Shown one piece after another: positions 1 through 7,867 of a stretch of 64,000 nt of DNA. The notes under the pieces are model-generated. The model was not told the origin of the DNA and ran no database searches. It was given only the letters and a program-made list of their open reading frames with translations. The position numbers were made by a program, and so were the translations under genes. How positions within the stretch are numbered: the stretch's first letter is position 1; each line of letters opens with the position of its first letter. The DNA comes from Streptomyces sp. NBC_01288 (GTDB lineage: Bacteria; Actinomycetota; Actinomycetes; Streptomycetales; Streptomycetaceae), in contig NZ_CP108427.1 of the NCBI RefSeq assembly GCF_035982055.1, positions 6,075,001 through 6,139,000 of the forward strand, read 5' to 3'.

Positions 1-231
1 GCGGTAGGAGTCCCCGCGGCCCGATTCCGGGTCGTCGACCTCGAACTCGTTGAACAGGCGGGTCAGTGACTCCAGTGCCCGGGCGGCACCGTCCCGGTCG
101 AAACGCAGATCCCGATGGAGTTCCGGGAACTGCTCCCGCACCAGGCCGAGATATGCGCCCAGTCTCATTCCGGTCAGATACTCGGCGTCACCCGAAATGG
201 GTGAAACAGGTGACAGTAATGGCTTCTTCAC
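1..231 (-). CDS. Hypothetical protein, N-terminal part (runs off left edge), TTA codon 5
   Basis: The leftward frame is open from a GTG at 229-231 to the window edge (77 codons seen). A GGGGAG ribosome site lies 5 nt upstream of that GTG, so I prefer it to the ATG at 166-168. The protein begins VKKPLLSPVSP, then a helix-rich stretch with MRLGAYLGLVREQF. I do not recognise the family and see no signal peptide or membrane segment. Codon 5 (217-219 on the top strand) is TTA, the leucine codon read only by the bldA tRNA in Streptomyces, so translation may be developmentally gated. If the real start is the ATG at 168 the TTA would be untranslated. The gene lies downstream of and parallel to pth, with a 139-bp gap. 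Confidence 0.6.
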   Translation of the reverse strand, partial: MKKPLLSPVSPISGDAEYLTGMRLGAYLGLVREQFPELHRDLRFDRDGAARALESLTRLFNEFEVDDPESGRGDSYR

Positions 232-370
232 GGCGGCTCCCCGAATACGCGACACTTCCGGCCGGGTACTTCGGCGCAAGCCTCGCCAGCGGAGCCGCAC
301 GCTGTCATTCGCCGTTCCGGTCAACGGAACGGGGGAGCCGTCGTGCGACGGAACAGGGGAGCCCGCGAAC

Positions 371-973
371 TCAGGAGTTGTACGCGCTCTGCGCCCGCTC
401 CAGGCCCTCGCTCACCAGGCACTCCACGGAGTCGGTCGCCCGGTCCACCAGGAAGGCCAGTTCCTTGCGCTCGGTCGAGGAGAAGTCCTTCAGGACGAAG
501 TCGGCGACCTGCATCCGGCCCGGCGGGCGTCCGATGCCGAACCGCACCCGGTGGTAGTCCGGGCCCATCGCCTTCGTCATCGACTTCAGGCCGTTGTGGC
601 CGTTGTCGCCGCCGCCGAGCTTGAGGCGGAGGGTGCCGTAGTCGATGTCGAGTTCGTCGTGCACGGCGACGACGTTCGCGAGCGGCACCTTGTAGAAGTC
701 GCGCAGCGCGTTGACCGGGCCGCCGGACAGGTTCATGAACGACGTCGGCTTGACCAGGACGACCCGGCGGCTCGCCGGACCCGGCGCCCCGATCCGGCCC
801 TCCAGGACCTGCGCCTGTGCCTTACCGGCCCGCTTGAACTTGCCGCCGATCCGCTCGGCCAGCAGGTCGGCCACCATGAAGCCCACGTTGTGCCGGTTGT
901 TCGCGTACTCGGGGCCGGGGTTGCCGAGTCCCACGATCAGCCAGGGGGCATTGGCGTCGGTCGTCACGTCCAT
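371..973 (-). CDS. pth: Peptidyl-tRNA hydrolase
   Basis: Cleaves the ester bond of peptidyl-tRNAs that drop off ribosomes, recycling tRNA in the cytoplasm. 200 aa, typical for bacterial Pth. The family pattern is clear: GLGNPGPEY near residue 15, the catalytic-type His28 in NNRHNVG, KPTSFMNLSG around 75-84 and HDELD with Asp106. The ATG at 973 is preceded by AAGGAGAC, which fixes the start; a longer open frame upstream is not supported. It is the last clear member of the leftward group glmU-prs-rplY-pth, about 100 bp behind rplY. Pairing of Pth with L25/Ctc is common in bacteria. Confidence 0.97.
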   Translation of the reverse strand: MDVTTDANAPWLIVGLGNPGPEYANNRHNVGFMVADLLAERIGGKFKRAGKAQAQVLEGRIGAPGPASRRVVLVKPTSFMNLSGGPVNALRDFYKVPLANVVAVHDELDIDYGTLRLKLGGGDNGHNGLKSMTKAMGPDYHRVRFGIGRPPGRMQVADFVLKDFSSTERKELAFLVDRATDSVECLVSEGLERAQSAYNS

Positions 974-1073
974 GTCTCCTTGCTGTGCTTTTCGGGGGAC
1001 ACCCCCGGACCCCTGGCAGCCAGCCGCTGCTCCCGGTGGGAACAGCGGCTGACGAAACGGTGAGCGGTGCCGA

Positions 1074-1652
1074 TCAGGCCTCGGTGGCCTCGGTCTCGGC
1101 GGCGGCCTCTTCGGCCTGCGCGGCCAGGACCTGGAGGACGATCGCGTCCTCGTCGATCGCCAGCGTGGTGCCCTTGGGCAGCGGGATGTCCTTGGCGGCG
1201 ATGGCGGCACCGGCCTCCAGGCCCGCGATGGACACGGTGACCGACTCGGGGATGTGCGTGGCCTCGGCCTCGACGGTGATCGTGCTCAGCACGTGCTCCA
1301 GCAGGAACGAACCCGGGGCCAGCTCGCCCTCGGTGTGGACGTAGACCTCGACGGTGACCTTCTCGCCGCTCTTCACGGTGAGCAGGTCGACGTGCTCCAG
1401 GTAGCCCTTGATGGCGTCACGCTGGACGGCCTTCGGGATCGCGAGCTGGGTCGTGCCCTCGATGTCCAGGGTGAGCAGGACGTTCGGGGTACGCAGGGCG
1501 AGCTGGAGCTCGTGGCCCGGCAGGGTGATGTGCAGCGGGTCGACACCGTGGCCGTAGACCACGGCGGGGACCTTCTTCTCGCGGCGGATACGGCGGGCGG
1601 CACCCTTGCCGAACTCGGTGCGGGTCTCGGCGGCGAGCTTGACGTCGGCCAT
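1074..1652 (-). CDS. rplY: Ribosomal protein L25 / general stress protein Ctc
   Basis: Binds 5S rRNA in the large ribosomal subunit. 192 aa, the long Ctc form: an N-terminal L25 beta-barrel (residues 1 to about 95, starting MADVKLAAETRTEFGKGAARR) followed by the TL5-type C-terminal domain and an acidic Ala/Glu tail. I chose the ATG at 1652; a GTG two codons upstream (1658) is possible. It lies between prs (upstream, 181-bp gap) and pth (downstream) on the same strand. In other bacteria Ctc is stress-inducible; no regulatory site is obvious here. Confidence 0.96.
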   Translation of the reverse strand: MADVKLAAETRTEFGKGAARRIRREKKVPAVVYGHGVDPLHITLPGHELQLALRTPNVLLTLDIEGTTQLAIPKAVQRDAIKGYLEHVDLLTVKSGEKVTVEVYVHTEGELAPGSFLLEHVLSTITVEAEATHIPESVTVSIAGLEAGAAIAAKDIPLPKGTTLAIDEDAIVLQVLAAQAEEAAAETEATEA

Positions 1653-1833
1653 GGTCACTCCTCGTAGAACAGTCGGGGAAGGCGGTCACCCGGCCGAACA
1701 TCGGCCTGCTACGAAGAGCGCGTCGATAACGGACCGCCGTACCCGAAAACCGGTACGGCCTCCCTCGCCGAGCAACTGTGGCAGCTTACTCGGCGGGGAG
1801 GCCGTAACAGAAATCGATCTACGACGTCAGGTG

Positions 1834-2814
1834 TCAGTGCCCCTCGAAGAGGCTTGTCACCGAGCCGTCCTCGAAGACCTCGCGGACCGCGTTCGCGATG
1901 GTCGGGGCGATCGACAGGACCGTGATCTTGTCGAGGTCGGCGCCGACCTCGCCCGGGGTGGGGAGGGTGTCCGTGAGGACGAACTCGCTGACGCGGGAGT
2001 TCTTCAGACGGTCCGCGGCGGGGCCGGAGAGCACGCCGTGGGTGGCCGTCACGATGACGTCCTCCGCGCCGTGCGCGAACAGGGCGTCCGCGGCGGCGCA
2101 GATCGTGCCGCCGGTGTCGATCATGTCGTCGACCAGGACGCAGACGCGGCCCTTGACCTCGCCGACGACCTCGTGGACGGTCACCTGGTTCGCCACGTCC
2201 TTGTCGCGCCGCTTGTGCACGATCGCGAGGGGCGCGCCGAGGCGGTCGCACCAGCGGTCGGCGACGCGCACGCGGCCGGCGTCCGGGGAGACGACGGTCA
2301 GCTTGCTGCGGTCGACCTTGCTGCCCACGTAGTCCGCGAGGAGCGGGAGGGCGAAGAGATGATCCACGGGCCCGTCGAAGAAGCCCTGGATCTGGTCGGT
2401 GTGCAGGTCGACGGTGAGGATGCGGTGAGCGCCCGCCGTCTTCATCAGGTCCGCGATCAGGCGGGCCGAGATCGGCTCACGGCCGCGGTGCTTCTTGTCC
2501 TGCCGGGCGTAGCCGTAGAACGGCACGATGACGGTGATGGAGCGGGCCGACGCGCGCTTGAGCGCGTCGATCATGATGAGCTGCTCCATGACCCACTGGT
2601 TGATGGGAGCCGTGTGGCTCTGGATCACGAAACAGTCCGCACCGCGCACCGACTCCTCGAAGCGGACGTAGATCTCGCCGTTCGCGAAGTCGAAGGCCTT
2701 CGTCGGGACTACCCCGACACCCAGCTGCTGGGCGACCTCCTTGGCAAGCTCGGGGTGGGCGCGGCCGGAGAAGAACATCATCTTCTTCTCGCCGGTCGTC
2801 TTGATCCCGGTCAC
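1834..2814 (-). CDS. prs: Ribose-phosphate pyrophosphokinase (PRPP synthetase)
   Basis: Makes 5-phosphoribosyl-1-pyrophosphate from ribose-5-phosphate and ATP for purine, pyrimidine, histidine, tryptophan and NAD synthesis. 326 aa, usual class I length. Visible motifs are FSGRAHPELA near the N terminus, RQDKKHRGREPISARL (flexible loop/ATP site) around residues 105-120, and the PRPP-binding loop VLVDDMIDTGGT around 230. It starts at a GTG (2812-2814) with a GAGGAGAC ribosome site (2822-2829) upstream. It lies 77 bp downstream of glmU in the same direction, so co-transcription is likely. Confidence 0.97.
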   Translation of the reverse strand: MTGIKTTGEKKMMFFSGRAHPELAKEVAQQLGVGVVPTKAFDFANGEIYVRFEESVRGADCFVIQSHTAPINQWVMEQLIMIDALKRASARSITVIVPFYGYARQDKKHRGREPISARLIADLMKTAGAHRILTVDLHTDQIQGFFDGPVDHLFALPLLADYVGSKVDRSKLTVVSPDAGRVRVADRWCDRLGAPLAIVHKRRDKDVANQVTVHEVVGEVKGRVCVLVDDMIDTGGTICAAADALFAHGAEDVIVTATHGVLSGPAADRLKNSRVSEFVLTDTLPTPGEVGADLDKITVLSIAPTIANAVREVFEDGSVTSLFEGH

Positions 2815-2891
2815 AGCACTGTCTCCTCAGAGGTCATTCAACTGGGTGTGCGTTTATCACGGTACGCCGTGTTCGACGCGCCCGTTTCCGG

Positions 2892-4337
2892 TCAGTTCTC
2901 GCTCTCGCCCTGGCGGGAAGCCGTTTCCGCGGCCTTCGCGGCCGCGCTGCCCGGACGCTTGCGGGCCACCCAGCCCTCGATATTCCGCTGCTGGCCACGG
3001 GCCACGGCCAGCGAACCGGGCGGTACGTCCTTCGTGATCACGGAGCCGGCGGCGGTGTAACTGCCGTCCCCGACCGTGACGGGTGCCACAAACATATTGT
3101 CCGAACCCGTCCGGCAATGCGATCCCACGGTGGTGTGGTGTTTGTCCTTGCCGTCGTAGTTCACGAAGACGCTGGCGGCACCGATGTTGGTGTACTCGCC
3201 GATCGTCGCGTCCCCGACGTAGGAGAGGTGCGGGATCTTCGTGCCCTCGCCGATCGTCGCGTTCTTCGTCTCGACGTACGTGCCGATCTTGCCCTTCGTG
3301 CCCAGGCGGGTGCCGGGACGGAGATAGGCGAACGGGCCGACGGACGCCTGCGGGCCGATGTGCGAGCTGACGGCGACGGTGTTGTCGACGCGGGCGCCGG
3401 CCTCGACGACGGTGTCCGTCAGGCGGGTGTTGGGGCCGACCTCGGCGCCCTCGCCGACGTGCGTGGTGCCGTGCAGCTGGGTGCCGGGGTGGACGATCGC
3501 GTCCTGGCCGAAGGTGACGGTGACGTCGATCCAGGTCGTCGCCGGGTCGATGACGGTGACCCCGCCGAGCATGGCGTCGGTGAGCAGCCGGTCGTTGAGG
3601 ATGCGGCGCGCCTCGGACAGCTGCACGCGGTTGTTGATGCCGGCGATCTCGCGGTGGTCGCCCGCGACGGAGGCGCCGACCCGGTGTCCGGCCTCGCGCA
3701 GGATGCCGAGGACGTCGGTGAGGTACTCCTCGCCCTGGCTGTTGTCGGTGCGCACCTTGCCGAGCGCGTCGGCGAGCAACTGCCCGTCGAACGCGAAGAC
3801 TCCGGAGTTGATCTCGCGGATCGCGCGCTGCGAGTCGGACGCGTCCTTGTGCTCGACGATCGCGGTCACCGCACCGGAGGCGCCGTCGCGGACGATGCGG
3901 CCGTAGCCGGTGGCGTCCGGGACCTCGGCGGTCAGGACGGTCACCGCGTTGCCGTCGGCGGAGTGGTTGGCGGCGAGGGTGCGCAGGGTCTCGCCGCGCA
4001 GGAGGGGGGTGTCGCCGCAGACGACGACCACGGTGCCGTCGACGGTGCCGAGTTCTTCGAGCGCCATGCGCACGGCGTGACCGGTGCCGTTCTGCTCGGC
4101 CTGGACCGCGGTCCGTACGCCGGGGTCGGTGTCGCCGAGGTGGGCGGTCACCTGCTCGCGGGCGTGGCCCACGACGACGACCAGGTTCTCCGGCTCCAAC
4201 TCGCGGGCGGCGGCCAGCACATGACCGACGAGGGTCCGGCCGCAGAGCTCGTGCAGGACCTTCGGTGTGGCCGACTTCATACGGGTGCCCTCACCCGCTG
4301 CGAGGACGACGACGGCTGCCGGGCGAATGGCGCTCAC
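2892..4337 (-). CDS. glmU: Bifunctional GlcNAc-1-P uridyltransferase / GlcN-1-P acetyltransferase
   Basis: Catalyses the last two steps to UDP-GlcNAc, the precursor of peptidoglycan, in the cytoplasm. 481 aa. The N-terminal pyrophosphorylase domain shows LAAGEGTRMKSATPKVLH (residues about 12-29). The C-terminal half is a left-handed beta-helix of hexapeptide repeats, with HLSYVGDATIGEYTNIGA and FVNYDGKDKHHT in the acetyltransferase site. The last 30 residues are an Ala/Arg-rich extension common in actinobacterial GlmU. First gene of the leftward operon with prs, rplY and pth; tRNA-Gln lies upstream on the same strand. Confidence 0.98.
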   Translation of the reverse strand: MSAIRPAAVVVLAAGEGTRMKSATPKVLHELCGRTLVGHVLAAARELEPENLVVVVGHAREQVTAHLGDTDPGVRTAVQAEQNGTGHAVRMALEELGTVDGTVVVVCGDTPLLRGETLRTLAANHSADGNAVTVLTAEVPDATGYGRIVRDGASGAVTAIVEHKDASDSQRAIREINSGVFAFDGQLLADALGKVRTDNSQGEEYLTDVLGILREAGHRVGASVAGDHREIAGINNRVQLSEARRILNDRLLTDAMLGGVTVIDPATTWIDVTVTFGQDAIVHPGTQLHGTTHVGEGAEVGPNTRLTDTVVEAGARVDNTVAVSSHIGPQASVGPFAYLRPGTRLGTKGKIGTYVETKNATIGEGTKIPHLSYVGDATIGEYTNIGAASVFVNYDGKDKHHTTVGSHCRTGSDNMFVAPVTVGDGSYTAAGSVITKDVPPGSLAVARGQQRNIEGWVARKRPGSAAAKAAETASRQGESEN

Positions 4338-4416
4338 GGGTTTGCCCTTCGGCTTCGGAATGCTGGGGGGTGGACATTCGCAGGATACCGGGGCGTTTCA
4401 TGGGGGACATGAGAGT

Positions 4417-4442
4417 GGGCCCTGACAGTGCTGTCAGGGCCC
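4417..4442 (-). terminator. Perfect 12-bp inverted repeat between tRNA-Gln and glmU
   Basis: GGGCCCTGACAG and CTGTCAGGGCCC are separated by two bases. There is no T-run on either side. In the direction of transcription it follows tRNA-Gln and precedes glmU by about 80 bp, so it could terminate the tRNA transcript, form a processing hairpin, or act as a protein-binding palindrome for the glmU promoter. Confidence 0.55.
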
Positions 4443-4469
4443 TAACAGGGGTGTTGGGAGAGGTTGTTG

Positions 4470-4541
4470 CTCCCCCGCCAGGACTCGAACCCGGACAAAT
4501 GGCACCAAAAGCCACGGTGCTGCCGATTACACCACGGGGGA
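4470..4541 (-). tRNA. tRNA-Gln (UUG)
   Basis: A 72-nt cloverleaf can be drawn on the minus strand: acceptor TCCCCCG/CGGGGGA with discriminator G, a D-arm with GTG/CAC stem, an anticodon stem GTGGC/GCCAT around loop TTTTGGT (anticodon TTG), and a T-arm CCGGG-TTCGAGT-CCTGG. The CCA end is not encoded. It lies between glmU and the divergent histidine kinase. Confidence 0.95.
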
Positions 4542-4736
4542 TCAAACTCGGTTGAAACAGACATTCAGCCTGGTCGCCGAGTGGGCACAGAACACTATGC
4601 CGTACGTGATGCCCTCCGTGCGACGGGACTTGTTGTGGGTGATCGGTTTCGTGGCTGTTCGATTACGCGCTGTGGTGGAGGCCGGTGCGCGGAAACTCGC
4701 CGGAAAACCGGGCCCATGCGCCCGTAGGCTGGAGGC

Positions 4737-6059
4737 ATGACCACGACGGGGGAAGACCATGCCACGGCCCGGGGAGGGCCGTGGTGGTGGACCAGGTGGC
4801 GCAGTGCGGTGCTCGACACGGGGCTCGCGGCGGGGTCCGCCGCGGAGTGCGGGGCGGAGGGGGTCCGGTTCGCGCACGACGCGGGGATCCCGGCCGCGGT
4901 GGGAGTCGTCTTCGGGGTGCTGGCCGGGTCGGCGCTGATCGTCCGGCGGAAGTGGCCGATCGCGGTCGTGCTGGTGTCCATCGCCATCACCCCGGCCCAG
5001 ATGGGCTACCTGATGGGCATCGTGGGGCTGTACACCCTGGCCGCCTCCGAGTTGCCGCGCCGGATCATCGGATCGCTGGCCGGGATGTCGTTCCTCGGGA
5101 TGCTGATCGTCATGTTCGTGCGGGTACGGCAGGACATGCAGCGGGGGACGTGGGAACTGGGTGACTGGTTCGTTCCGTTCGCCTCCATCACCACGGCGGT
5201 CGGGATGACCGCGCCGCCCGTGCTGCTCGGGCTGTACGTGGGTGCCAGGCGGCGGTTGATGGAGAGTCTCCGGGAGCGTGCGGACAGCCTGGAGCGGGAG
5301 CTCCAGCTTCTCGCGGAGCGGGCCGAGGAGCGGGCCGAGTGGGCGCGGGGTGAGGAGCGGACCCGGATCGCTCGGGAGATGCACGACGTTGTCGCGCATC
5401 GGGTGAGTCTGATGGTCGTGCATGCGGCGGCGTTGCAGGCCGTCGCTCGTAAGGATCCTGAGAAGGCGGTCAAGAACGCCGCGCTCGTCGGGGACATGGG
5501 GCGCCAGGCACTCACCGAACTGCGGGAGATGCTCGGGGTGTTGAGGAGCGGGGACAGTCGGGACGTGCGCGAGCGGGCGGCCGTGCCGCTGGCCGCGGTG
5601 GGTGTGGCCGCGGCGGCTGCGGCTGCGGCTTCTCGTGCCGTCGACGACGAGGGTGCGGGTGAGGGGCCCTGTCTGTCGGACGTGGACGAACTGCTCGGGC
5701 AGTCTGCGGCTGCCGGGATGGCTGTGGATCTGTCCGTGGAGGGGGAGACCCGGTCGTACGCCGCGGAGATCGAGCAGACCGCTTACCGGGTGGTGCAGGA
5801 GGCGTTGACGAACGTCCACAAGCATGCGGCCGGTGCCAAGACGCATGTACGGCTTGCGCATCGGGTGTCGGAGATCGCGATGCAGGTCGAGAACGAGCCG
5901 CCGCCGGAGCCGGCGTCTGCGGCTGCGGCGCGGTTGCCCTCCGGGGGGAACGGGCTGGTGGGGATGCGGGAGCGGGTGCTTGCGTTGGGCGGGGTGTTTG
6001 TTTCCGGGCCTACGGATGCGGGTGGGTTTCGGGTTTCGGCGGTTATTCCGGCGGCTTGA
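4737..6059 (+). CDS. Orphan NarL-class sensor histidine kinase
   Basis: 440 aa. The N-terminal half (about residues 40-170) holds four or five hydrophobic segments, a membrane sensor domain without a large extracellular loop. A coiled stretch rich in Arg/Glu follows (175-210), then a HisKA_3 box EMHDVVAHRVSLMVVHAAAL with phospho-acceptor His216, and an HATPase domain (QEALTNVHKHA near 355; GGNGLVGMRERV near 405). This architecture normally pairs with a LuxR/NarL response regulator, but no regulator gene adjoins it; the next gene is a SUKH-3 protein on the other strand. An Ala/Val-rich insert around residues 280-305 is low complexity. Confidence 0.93.
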   Translation: MTTTGEDHATARGGPWWWTRWRSAVLDTGLAAGSAAECGAEGVRFAHDAGIPAAVGVVFGVLAGSALIVRRKWPIAVVLVSIAITPAQMGYLMGIVGLYTLAASELPRRIIGSLAGMSFLGMLIVMFVRVRQDMQRGTWELGDWFVPFASITTAVGMTAPPVLLGLYVGARRRLMESLRERADSLERELQLLAERAEERAEWARGEERTRIAREMHDVVAHRVSLMVVHAAALQAVARKDPEKAVKNAALVGDMGRQALTELREMLGVLRSGDSRDVRERAAVPLAAVGVAAAAAAAASRAVDDEGAGEGPCLSDVDELLGQSAAAGMAVDLSVEGETRSYAAEIEQTAYRVVQEALTNVHKHAAGAKTHVRLAHRVSEIAMQVENEPPPEPASAAAARLPSGGNGLVGMRERVLALGGVFVSGPTDAGGFRVSAVIPAA

Positions 6060-6065
6060 GTTGTC

Positions 6066-6125
6066 GGGTGCGGGTGCGGGTGCGGGTGCGGGTGCGGGTG
6101 CGGGTGCGGGTGCGAGTGCGGGTCC
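6066..6125. repeat. GGGTGC hexanucleotide tandem repeat
   Basis: Eight perfect copies of GGGTGC (6066-6113) are followed by two degenerate copies, starting 6 bp after the kinase stop codon. It is non-coding and is a candidate for slippage-prone length variation between strains. Confidence 0.9.
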
Positions 6126-6127
6126 GG

Positions 6128-6160
6128 TGGGGGCTGGTCGCGCAGTTCCTCGCGCCCCTA
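6128..6160 (+). repeat. Dispersed Streptomyces intergenic palindromic repeat, copy A
   Basis: GGGGGCTGGTCGCGCAGTTC followed by CTCGCGCCCCTA. The ends GGGGC...GCCCC are complementary and could form a hairpin. The same core recurs at 62516-62549 (inverted) and, in a variant form, at 12642-12701 and 62385-62440. Confidence 0.8.
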
Positions 6161-6323
6161 GGTGGTTTGGGGGTCGGCGCCGCGCCGGGGGGTCTCCGTC
6201 CTCGGATCGGCGCGGCAAGGTTCCTCGAGAATGTGGCGGTGTTGAGCGCCGACCGCTGCGGGCGGACACCCCCCGACACGTCGCCTTCTCGCCGTACGAG
6301 GGCTGCGGCCGTCCTGGGTGCGG

Positions 6324-6824
6324 TCAGCCCGCTGTGAGTCGTACCGGCTCTATGCCGGAGACCAGGGTGGCCAGGGCCTGGTCGATGTCGGGGCCCAGGT
6401 ACCAGTCGCCGGTGTGGTCCAGGGCGTAGACGCGGCCCTCGGAGTCGATGGCCAGGAGGGACTGGGTGTCCGGTTCCTCGCCCAGGGGGCTGACGTCGGT
6501 GTCCAGGGCTCGGCCGAGGTCGCCGAGGGTGCGGGCCATGTGGAGGCCGTGCAGGGGGTCCAGGTGGAGTGCGACGGGGGAGATCTGGCGGCCGGGGCCG
6601 GAGGGCGTGATGCGCAGGCCGCCGAACTCGGCCCAGGCCTCCACCGCCGCCGGGAAGACGGCGTGCTGGTGTCCCGCGGGCGAGGTGTGGTCGCGCAGGG
6701 TGTCCGCCCAGATCTCGGCCTGTTTTATGTCCCAGCGGCCGGGCTGCCAGCCCGCGGCGCGCAGGGCGGCGTCCACGGGTACGGAGAAGCGCGTGGAGTA
6801 GTGGCGGTCGCGGTCGGCTTGCAT
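6324..6824 (-). CDS. SUKH-3 domain immunity-type protein
   Basis: 166 aa, with no signal peptide or membrane segment. The sequence resembles SUKH-3 family proteins: an N-terminal helix (AALRAAGWQPGRW), FPAAVEAWAEFGGLRI, an alternating strand region and a C-terminal LLAIDSEGRVYALDHTGDWYLG turn. SUKH proteins in bacteria are immunity proteins against nuclease and deaminase toxins and are thought to bind the toxin domain directly. It lies 119 bp downstream of a YwqJ-type deaminase on the same strand, which fits a toxin/immunity order, but neither protein carries an export signal. Family assignment is from sequence features only. Confidence 0.82.
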   Translation of the reverse strand: MQADRDRHYSTRFSVPVDAALRAAGWQPGRWDIKQAEIWADTLRDHTSPAGHQHAVFPAAVEAWAEFGGLRITPSGPGRQISPVALHLDPLHGLHMARTLGDLGRALDTDVSPLGEEPDTQSLLAIDSEGRVYALDHTGDWYLGPDIDQALATLVSGIEPVRLTAG

Positions 6825-6943
6825 CTGCCTTCGATCGTCGGCGTCAGGGACGGTGGTGCCGGTGGAGCTGTGTGGTGCCGGTGGTGCGGTCGGGCTGGAG
6901 TTCTGTGGTGGGGCTGTCTTGCGTTGGTGTTGCGGGGGTGGGG

Positions 6944-7474
6944 TCAGCCCGTTTCTGTCGCGGGGTCTACGACTCGGACGCCGAAGTGGGCGCTCAGGGC
7001 TGTGCAGGCCCGGCAGGGGGGCGCGAAGCTGCCGTGCAGGGGGTCGCCGTCCTCGCGGATGCGGCGGGCGGTGAGCTTGGCCTGCTTGAGGGTCTTGCGG
7101 GCCTCGCCGTTGGTCATCGGCTTGCGCGCGGCGCGCTTGCTGCGGTCCTCGTCGGCGACGGTGATGTGCCGGGAGATGAGGATCGCCTCGGCGCAGCGGC
7201 CGGTGAACCGGTCGCGCTGGGCGCTGGTGAGGGTGTCGAGGAAGTCCTGCACGAGCGGGTGCAGCGCGGGCGGCTGGTCGCCGCGGGCGGCGGTGCCGGT
7301 GAGGGTGGTGGCGCCGCGCACGGAGAGGGCGGCGGCGACGGTCGGAAGTATGCCGTCACGGCGGTGACTGAGGGCCGGTGCGTGCCGGGCCTCGGTGGCG
7401 CTCCAGCCGACCCGGGGGTCGCCTGAAGGTCCGGTGTGCGCCCCGGTGTGCGGTCCCGTCTGCGTCGCGTTCAT
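6944..7474 (-). CDS. YwqJ-like nucleic acid/nucleotide deaminase domain protein
   Basis: 176 aa from the ATG at 7474 (GGGAGG about 11 nt upstream; an ATG three codons earlier sits almost on the ribosome site). Residues 1-45 are low-complexity Thr/Gly/His. The rest shows the two zinc-ligand motifs of the deaminase fold, RCAEAILISR (CAE) and APPCRACTAL (PCxxC), as in YwqJ-type deaminases of polymorphic toxin systems. Unlike classical exported toxins it has no WXG, RHS or PT delivery domain, so it may act inside the cell. The SUKH-3 gene follows it. Confidence 0.8.
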   Translation of the reverse strand: MNATQTGPHTGAHTGPSGDPRVGWSATEARHAPALSHRRDGILPTVAAALSVRGATTLTGTAARGDQPPALHPLVQDFLDTLTSAQRDRFTGRCAEAILISRHITVADEDRSKRAARKPMTNGEARKTLKQAKLTARRIREDGDPLHGSFAPPCRACTALSAHFGVRVVDPATETG

Positions 7475-7867
7475 GATCGTCATCCCCTCCCGAGCATCCC
7501 CCGGCGGGTCACAGAGTGCCAAATGCCGTGGCTGGTGCGGTAGCTGGGGCGGTGCGACACGCCAGGGCTTCGGCGGGCTGTCACGACAGGGTGACGGCAG
7601 GTCACGGAAGTGAGGGTTCGGTGACGGATTCGGTGCGTTCGGTGAGGGGTGCGGTGAGCGGGTGCGGCCGACCGCCGCCGGTGACCGGTGTCGCCGTACC
7701 GCATAGGCTGTCCGCACCGCGATCCACGCGGTCGACGCGTGGAGACACGCGGCGAGACGGTCGAACTAAGACGTCAAGAAGACGAGACAGTCGATACGGG
7801 GCACAGTGGGGCGAGTTGGACATGCGGCCGCTGTGAATCGTACTGAATGCCGCAGGGGGCAACCGCC
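7475..7867. promoter_or_regulatory. 393-bp divergent intergenic region of the toxin/immunity island
   Basis: Separates the leftward deaminase/SUKH-3 pair from the rightward WHH-SUKH gene and should hold both promoters. Several short AT-richer stretches occur (for example CGGTCGAACTAAGACGTCAA near 7759-7778), but I cannot assign a convincing -35/-10 pair or operator. No credible coding frame is present. Confidence 0.4.

Noticed and set aside
6043..6279. Arg-Thr dipeptide repeat protein on the minus strand
   Set aside because: It is only the translation of the GGGTGC array, with no start context.
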